Below, piece by piece: positions 1 to 6,900 of a stretch of 9,842 bases of DNA (positions are counted from its first letter, which is position 1; every line of letters begins with the position of its first letter). The DNA is taken from positions 1 through 9,842 of the forward strand of contig JBGUZF010000067.1 in assembly GCA_045222795.1 (NCBI GenBank), in the 5' to 3' direction. The notes beneath the pieces were generated by a model. It worked only from the letters and a program-made list of their open reading frames with translations. It ran no database searches and was not told the DNA's origin. The position numbers and the translations under genes are program-made. Source of the stretch: Colimorpha sp045222795 (lineage in GTDB: Bacteria > Bacteroidota > Bacteroidia > Bacteroidales > P3).

Positions 1-722
1 CCCGCGCCAAAGGCCACTTCGAGACCTACGAGATTGACAACATCTCGGCCGACTGCTCGTTCCTCGAGATGCTCGACCAGCTCAACGAGAAGCTCATCAA
101 CGACCACATAGCGCACCCCGTCTGCTTCGACAACGACTGCCGCGAGGGCATCTGCGGCATGTGCGGCCTCTACATCAACGGCCGTCCTCACGGCAACGAC
201 GACGGCGTCACCACCTGCCAGCTCCACATGCGCCGCTTCAACGACGGCGACGAGATATGGGTGGAACCCTGGCGTGCAAAGGCCTTCCCCATCATCAAGG
301 ACCTGGTGGTCGACCGCACCGCCTTCGACAAGATAATACAGGCCGGCGGCTACATCAGCGCCACCACCGGCGGCGTGCCCGACGCCAACAACATCCTCGT
401 CCCCAAGCATATCGCCGACCAGGCGATGGATGCCGCCCAGTGCATAGGCTGCGGAGCCTGTGTGGCGGCCTGCAAGAACGCCTCCGCCATGCTTTTTGTC
501 GGCGCCAAGGTGAGCCACCTGAACCTGCTGCCGCAGGGACAACCCGAGGCACTCGACCGCGCCCGCAACATGATCATCAAGATGGACGAGCTGGGCTTCG
601 GCGGCTGCACCAACACCTACGCCTGCGAGGCCGAATGCCCCAAACAAATCAAGCGTCAGAACATAGCACGCCTAAATCGCAACTGGATAGGCCAGGCCTT
701 CGGACGTGACCGGAATGAATAA
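1..722 (+). CDS. frdB: Fumarate reductase / succinate dehydrogenase iron-sulfur subunit (5'-truncated by window edge)
   Basis: This is the electron-transfer subunit that passes electrons between the membrane quinol site and the flavoprotein subunit. In anaerobic Bacteroidales the complex mainly reduces fumarate to succinate. The reading frame is open from nt 3, before the first ATG at 69, so the true start lies outside the window and about 239 residues are visible. Counting from the ATG at 69, the [2Fe-2S] ligands are C24, C29, C32 and C50 (CREGICGMC motif). CIGCGACVAAC supplies C125, C128, C131 and C135, and GCTNTYACEAECP supplies C180, C186 and C190. By analogy with E. coli SdhB, C125/C128/C131/C190 hold [4Fe-4S] and C135/C180/C186 hold [3Fe-4S]. 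All expected ligands are present. The flavoprotein and cytochrome b genes would be expected upstream (Bacteroidota order C-A-B), making this the last gene of its operon, which agrees with the terminator just after it. The physiological direction cannot be read from sequence. Confidence 0.96.
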   Translation, partial: RAKGHFETYEIDNISADCSFLEMLDQLNEKLINDHIAHPVCFDNDCREGICGMCGLYINGRPHGNDDGVTTCQLHMRRFNDGDEIWVEPWRAKAFPIIKDLVVDRTAFDKIIQAGGYISATTGGVPDANNILVPKHIADQAMDAAQCIGCGACVAACKNASAMLFVGAKVSHLNLLPQGQPEALDRARNMIIKMDELGFGGCTNTYACEAECPKQIKRQNIARLNRNWIGQAFGRDRNE

Positions 723-784
723 CAGCAATCACGTCCAAGCATCCGGTTGCATCTGTAATTAACAGTATCATTTACCGACCACTC

Positions 785-819
785 AACGGTGTTTCTTCGG
801 AACTTGAAGAAACACCGTT
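785..819 (+). terminator. Intrinsic-type terminator hairpin after frdB
   Basis: A perfect 14-bp inverted repeat (785-798 with 806-819) encloses a 7-nt loop (799-805). It is followed by an A/T-rich tail (820-833) with short T runs but no long uninterrupted T tract. It begins 62 nt after the frdB stop and ends 67 nt before the -33 element of the next promoter, which suits the end of the fumarate reductase operon. The stem is strong, but the tail is weaker than in the classical E. coli type. Confidence 0.8.
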
Positions 820-838
820 AATTATTTAATTATCAAGA

Positions 839-872
839 TTATTCCTCAAGGCTTTTAGCGGATAAGGAATAA
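839..872. repeat. 8-bp inverted repeat upstream of the glucan synthase promoter
   Basis: Arms TTATTCCT (839-846) and AGGAATAA (865-872) are perfect reverse complements separated by 18 nt. The right arm ends 13 nt before the TTTG -33 element at 886. The position would suit an activator or repressor site. An 8-bp repeat in an A/T-rich gap can also arise by chance, and no known operator is recognised. Confidence 0.3.
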
Positions 873-885
873 GCGTTAAACTTTT

Positions 886-917
886 TTTGGTCATATTACG
901 GAAAATATGTATCTTTG
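886..917 (+). promoter_or_regulatory. Bacteroidota-type sigma-ABfr promoter for the glucan synthase gene
   Basis: The -33 element TTTG lies at 886-889, 20 nt before the -7 element TATCTTTG at 910-917, which matches TAnnTTTG exactly and is followed by CA. Transcription should start near 922-925, giving a leader of only about 20 nt before the ATG at 945. The leader is A/T-rich without a Shine-Dalgarno sequence, as is usual in this phylum. Confidence 0.85.
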
Positions 918-944
918 CATTTTATTTTGTAATACACGTATTAT

Positions 945-3900
945 ATGGCCAATATATACAATATCTTCAAGCAAAGCGTCGGACAGGTGACGCACTACTA
1001 TATGCTGCTGGTGGAAGAGACCAAGCAGGAGCGTTTGGTGGGCAGCACCAACGAGTGGGTGCTGGACAACTACTATATGATCAGCGAGCAGGAGAAGGTG
1101 CTGAAGCCCGAGTTGAAGGGCATGCACCACGGCAGCTGGAGGGTGGACCGCAAGCGTGCTGAGATGCTGTGGAACCTGCTGACGGGCTTCCTACGCAAGT
1201 GCCACTACCAGGTTGACAAGAACCTCCTGTTCCGCTACCTCGCCCAGGTGCAGCAGCGCCAGAAAGACTTCCTCTCCTACCCCGAGGCCACCATACTGCT
1301 GACGCTGATAAAGACGATATTGATTAGCGAACTGGCCGACCTGTGCCGCCAGCTGGAGGCGAAGAAATCCTACCACTACTCGCCCACCGACAAGACGCTT
1401 GTCGACGCGGAGCATCTGAACGACGCGGCACGCGACAACCTGGTGATGATGAACATCTGGACCTCGCTGAGGAAGATGACGAAGCTGCAGATGTCGGAGC
1501 TCATCGACGCCGTAAGCTTCTCGGAGAAGATGCTCAAGGGCGAGAACGCCGACATGTACGACCAGATGTACGACAAGACCAAGGACGACTACCGCGCGAA
1601 GATTGTCCGCCTATGCCACAAGCAGAAGGTGAAGGAGTATGACCTGGTGAAGGGATTGGTGGCGAAAGCCGACGAGAAGGGCGAGCATGTGGGCTGGCAG
1701 CTGTTCCCGCCGAAGAAATGGAACACTAGGGCGCATTGGTATGTGTGGATAGTGGTGCTGGCAGCGCTGGCGCTGGCGGCGGTGTTCGCCTTGGGCGCCA
1801 CCGATGAGCCCAGCTGGATAACCGCGGTGCTCGTTGTGCTGATGTGGGTGCCCATGAGCCAGATAGTGATAGACCTCTTCAACTGGCTGCTGGGCAAGCT
1901 GCACAAGCCCATGGGGACCTTCAAGATAAAGTTCAAGGACGGCCTTATCCCGAAGGAATACGCCACAATGGTCATCATGCCCACCATCCTGAAGAACAGG
2001 GCGAAGACCATCGAGCTGCTCGAACAGCTGGAGGTATACTACCTGAGCAACATAAACCGCGCCAGCGAAGGCGAGCGCCTGGAGAGCCGTCCGCAGAACC
2101 TCTACTACACCCTCATCGGCGACGCAGCCTCGTACAAGGAGGCCGACGCCCCGTGGGACGAAGAGGTGGTGGAGGCCGGACTGGCGAAGGTGAAGGAGCT
2201 GAACGAGAAGTACGGCTCGCACATCTTCAATTTCGTCTACCGCAAGCGCGCCTGGAGCGACGGCGAGCAGACGTGGCTGGGCCACGAGCGCAAGCGCGGC
2301 GCCATACTGCACTTCAACGACCTGGTGCTGGGACAGACCTCGGAAGCCGACAAGCAGAAACGCTTCCGCTGCGAGACCATCAGCGAGTGGCAGAAAGGCG
2401 CTGTGCCCGACATACAGTTCATCATCACGCTTGACACCGACACCGAGCTGGTGCTCTATTCGGCACAGAAGCTTATAGGCGCAATGGCGCACCCGCTGAA
2501 CCGCGCCCAGCTGAGCAAGGACGGACGCCGTGTGGACAGCGGCTACGGCATCATGCAGCCTAGGGTGAACGTGGACGTGGAGGTGACCAACAAGAGCCGC
2601 TATGCGCAGCTCTTCGCCGGCTTGGGCGGTCTGGACGTCTACACCACCGCCAGCTTCGAGCTGTACCAGGATATCTTCAACGAAGGCTCGTTCTGCGGCA
2701 AGGGCATCTACGACCTGCGGGTGTTCCAGCATGTGCTGAAAGGCACCTTCCCGGAGAACCTCATCCTGAGCCACGACCTTATAGAGGGCTGCCACATACG
2801 CTGCGGACTCATCAACGACCTCGAGCTCTTCGACGACAACCCCTCGAACTATATCGACGACGCCAAGCGCCACCACCGCTGGACACGCGGCGACTGGCAG
2901 ATTATAGGCTGGCTGAAGAACACCGTGAAGAACGAGAAGGGCGAGAAGGTGAAGAACCAGGTGAACGCCATCGGCCGCTGGAAGATATTCGACAACCTGC
3001 GCCGCTCGGTGCTGAGTCTGGCATTGATGGTGATACTGCTGGTGGGCTTCAGCGGCCTGACATGGATAAACCCCGTGTGGTTCCTCGTGGTGGCGCTGGT
3101 GGCTGTTGCCAGCCCTATTGTCTTCTTCATCATAGGACAGATAACCACGCTGCCGCGTTTCGGCAAGCGCTACCACTACTACGCCACCCTGATGCGCGGC
3201 TTCCGCGTAATCATCTACCGCTCGCTGGTGCAGTTCGCCCTGTTGCCCAAGGAGGCCTGGATGTACACCGACGCCTTGGTGAGGGCCTGCTACCGCATGT
3301 GGTTCTCGCACCGCGACCTGCTGGCATGGATTACCAGCGACGAGGCCGCCAAGAGCACCAAAGGCACCCTGGGCGACTATATAGGCAAGTTCTGGTTCAA
3401 CTATGTGGCGGCGGCAGCAGTGCTTGCTCTGGCCATAGTGCTCTATCCCGCAAGCATCGCCGCAAATATCGCCGCCCTGTTCTGCTTCATCCTGTGGGTC
3501 GGCGCACCGTGCCTGATGTTCTGGCTGGGCAAGAAGTTCCCGCAGGACAAGAAAACACTCAACGCCAAAGAGACCGACGAGGTGTGCGCACTGGCCAAGG
3601 ACACGTGGCACTTCTTCGACAGCCTCATCACCGAGGAGAACAACTGGCTCATCCCCGACAACTACCAGATGGGGCGCGAGCCGCTGACGGACTACAAGAC
3701 CTCGCCCACCAACATAGGCTACTCGATGACCGCTGTGGTGAGTGCCGCCGAGCTGGGCTTCATCACCGTTCAGGATGCCGTATCGCGACTGATGCATATC
3801 GTCGACACCGTCACACGGCTGGAGAAATGGAACGGCCACCTCTACAACTGGTACGACATCAAGTCGCTGAAGGCGCTGCCCAACTTCTTCATCTCGACCT

Positions 3901-6900
3901 GCGACAGCGGCAACTTCGTGGCCTGCCTCTATGTCGTGAAGGGCTGGCTTGCGAATAAAGAATCAAGAATTATGAATGAAGAATTGGCTGGCACAAATGT
4001 CACGCGCTATTCTTCTCTTATAGCCAAGGTGGAACGGCTCATCGAGCAGACCGACTTCATGAAGCTCTACAACCCGCGGCTCGATGTGTTCTCCATAGGC
4101 TACGACACCACCAACTTCACCCTCCTGCCCTACCACTACAACAACTACGCTTCGGAGGCGCGCCTGACCAGCTTCCTCACCATCGCCCAGGGCGACGCTC
4201 CCTACAAGCACTGGTTCTGTCTGGACAAGACGCTGGTGCAGTATCACGGCTACAAAGGTGTTGCCTCGTGGTATGGAACGCTGTTCGAGTATTTCATGCC
4301 GCTCATCTTCCTGCCCACCTACAAGCACACGCTGATGGACGAGACCTACAGCTTCGCCATCCGTGCACAGAAAGCCTTCATACGCAACACCGCCAAGGGG
4401 ATGCCATGGGGTATCTCGGAGACCGCCTACAACGAGCTCGACGACGCTCAGAACTACAAATACCACGCCTTCGGTGTGCCCTACCTCAAGTTCCAGAACA
4501 CCACGCCCGACCGCATCGTCATCTCGCCCTACAGCTCGCTGATGACCATCTCGGTCGACGACCGCGCCGTCTACGACAACATACAGACCTTCAAACGGCT
4601 GAACATGTACGACGCCTTCGGCTTCTTCGAGAGCTACGACGAGGAGGACCATGTGCCGGTACGCGCCCACTATGCCCACCACCAGGGAATGATACTCGCC
4701 TCGCTGGCCAACTACCTGGGCGACCACTGCCTGCAGCGCTACTTCATGCAGGAACCCGCCATGAAGAGCATGGAGACCCTGCTGAAGGAGAAGGCGCAGG
4801 TGAAACCCTATATAGACCTGAAGGTGACGCAGTACAAGCGCTACCAGTATTCCAAGGTGCAGACCGAGAGCGACGCCCGCGACTTCGACAGCATTGCCAA
4901 CGTGCCGGAGATAGGCGTCGTCAGCAATGGCCACTACACCGTGCTCCTCAACGACCGCGGATCGGGCTTCTCGCGCTACAAGAACATCCTCGTCAACCGC
5001 TACCGCAAGATTTCCGCCGACCACTACGGCAACTACCTCTTCATCCGCAACCTCAAGAACGACCAGATCTGGTGCAACACCTACTCACCGCTGGACGTTA
5101 TGCCCGAGGGCTACCGCGTCAGCTTCGCCAGCGACAAGATCCGCTTCCTGCGTTCCGACAGCGGCATAGAGACCTGCACCGACATCACGGTGCTCAAGGA
5201 CCACAACGCCGAAATACGCCGCTACACCTTCACCAACAGCACCCCCGAGGATGTCGACCTCGAGCTCACCACCTATGCCGAGATAGTGCTTGCACCGCGC
5301 GGCGAGGACGAGAGCCACCGTGTCTTCAACAGCATGAAGATACACTCCGAGTTCGACCACGAGCACCAGGCGCTGCTCTTCAGCCGTCCGGCTGCCAACG
5401 GCGTGCGCCACTTCTCGTTGCACAAGTTCTGGGTCAACGAGAAACCCGACGACAGCGACAAGAACGACTGGTCGAACCTCGTTGAATACGAGACCTCGCG
5501 ACTGAAGTTCCTCGGCCGCGGTGGCAGCCTGCGCCACGCCGACATCATAGAAAGCCGCCGCACCCTCACCTCCACCGTCGGCACCACCCTTGACCCCATA
5601 GCCTCCATGCGCCGCCGCATACATATCCCTGCCGGCAAGCAGGTGGAAGCCTACCTGATTACGGGCTTTGGCAAAGCACGCGAGAACCTGCTCAACCTCA
5701 CCGAGCAGTACCAGAACGCCATGGATGTCAACTACGCCTTCGAGACAGCCTCGGTCTACAACAACATGCGCACCTCGCTCTCCACCCTCAAGGGTGTCCA
5801 CATGCGTCTCTACAACAGCATCTCGAAATACATAGCCCAGACCGCCGTCATCGGCAACGAGCGACAGACGCTGCTGGCACAGAACCACCTCTCGCAGAGC
5901 GGTCTCTGGCGTTTCGGCATCAGCGGCGACTACGCCATCGTGCTCCTCGAGGTCGACAGCATGGCGCGCTCGGGCTTCGCCAAGGAGATGCTCCGCGCCT
6001 TTGAATACTACAAGATTCACGGTCTGGTGCTCGACCTGGTGATTATCAACGACGCCACTGGCGAAGACCACGAGAGCCTCGTCAAGTTCGTCCGCAACAT
6101 GACCTCCACAGAGCACCTCTGGGCCACACACAACGAACAGGGCAAGGTCTATGTCCTCGACGGCAACGACATCAGCGCCGACGAGCGCACCCTGCTGCGT
6201 GTCGTCGCCCGCCTCTGCTTCAACACCCGCGACGGACTCACCATCTCGCAGCAGCTCGAACGCCTCGAGGCTGCCAACCAGTTCTATCAGGACAAGATTG
6301 AATACCCACTCCTAAAGCCCACCGTCCACTTCCGCGTATGGAGCTCGCTGCAGTTCTACAACCAGTACGGCGGCTTTGACAACAACGGCCACGACTACGT
6401 GGTGACCAATACCAACACCCCCATGCCGTGGGTCAATGTGCTGGCCAATCCCAAGTTCGGCTGCGTCGTCAGCTCCACAATGACTGGCTTCACCTTCGCC
6501 CACAACGCACAGCAGTTCAAGCTCACGGGCTGGAGCAACGACATCGTCCGCGACCCCGCCTCCGAGATGCTGCTCATCAACCGCCGCCAGTTCGTTCCCG
6601 CCACCGCCCGCCACTCGCAGGGCTGGTCGGCCTTCGACGCCGACTACGACGACCTGCGTGTCAACGTACGCCTCTTCGTCGCCGTCGACCGCATGGAGAA
6701 ATACTACCAGATACGCCTCGAGAACAAACTCGACACCCCGCAGCAGCTGCAGCTCGACATGGTCTACAAACTCGTCCTCGGCGACACCGAGGAGAAGACC
6801 GCACGCTACCTCCACTCGGAATGGGATGCCGACGCTAACACCCTCCGTGTCCGCAACGTCTACCACCCCATCTACCACGACCAGACCGTGCTCCTGACCT

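Noticed and set aside
69..722. ATG at 69 as the true start of the iron-sulfur subunit
   Set aside because: The frame is open upstream to the window edge and reads GHFETYEIDNI, matching the N-terminal part of the family. Starting at 69 would drop part of the [2Fe-2S] domain.
1611..3839. 742-codon open frame on the minus strand inside the glucan synthase
   Set aside because: It is a shadow of the strong G/C-ending codon use on the plus strand. The translation is low-complexity (rich in V, A, H, Q, L) with no domain motifs, and the plus-strand frame is clearly real.
4268..5485. 405-codon plus-strand frame overlapping the synthase in another register
   Set aside because: Rich in R, P, H and Q without motifs, and fully inside the conserved synthase frame.
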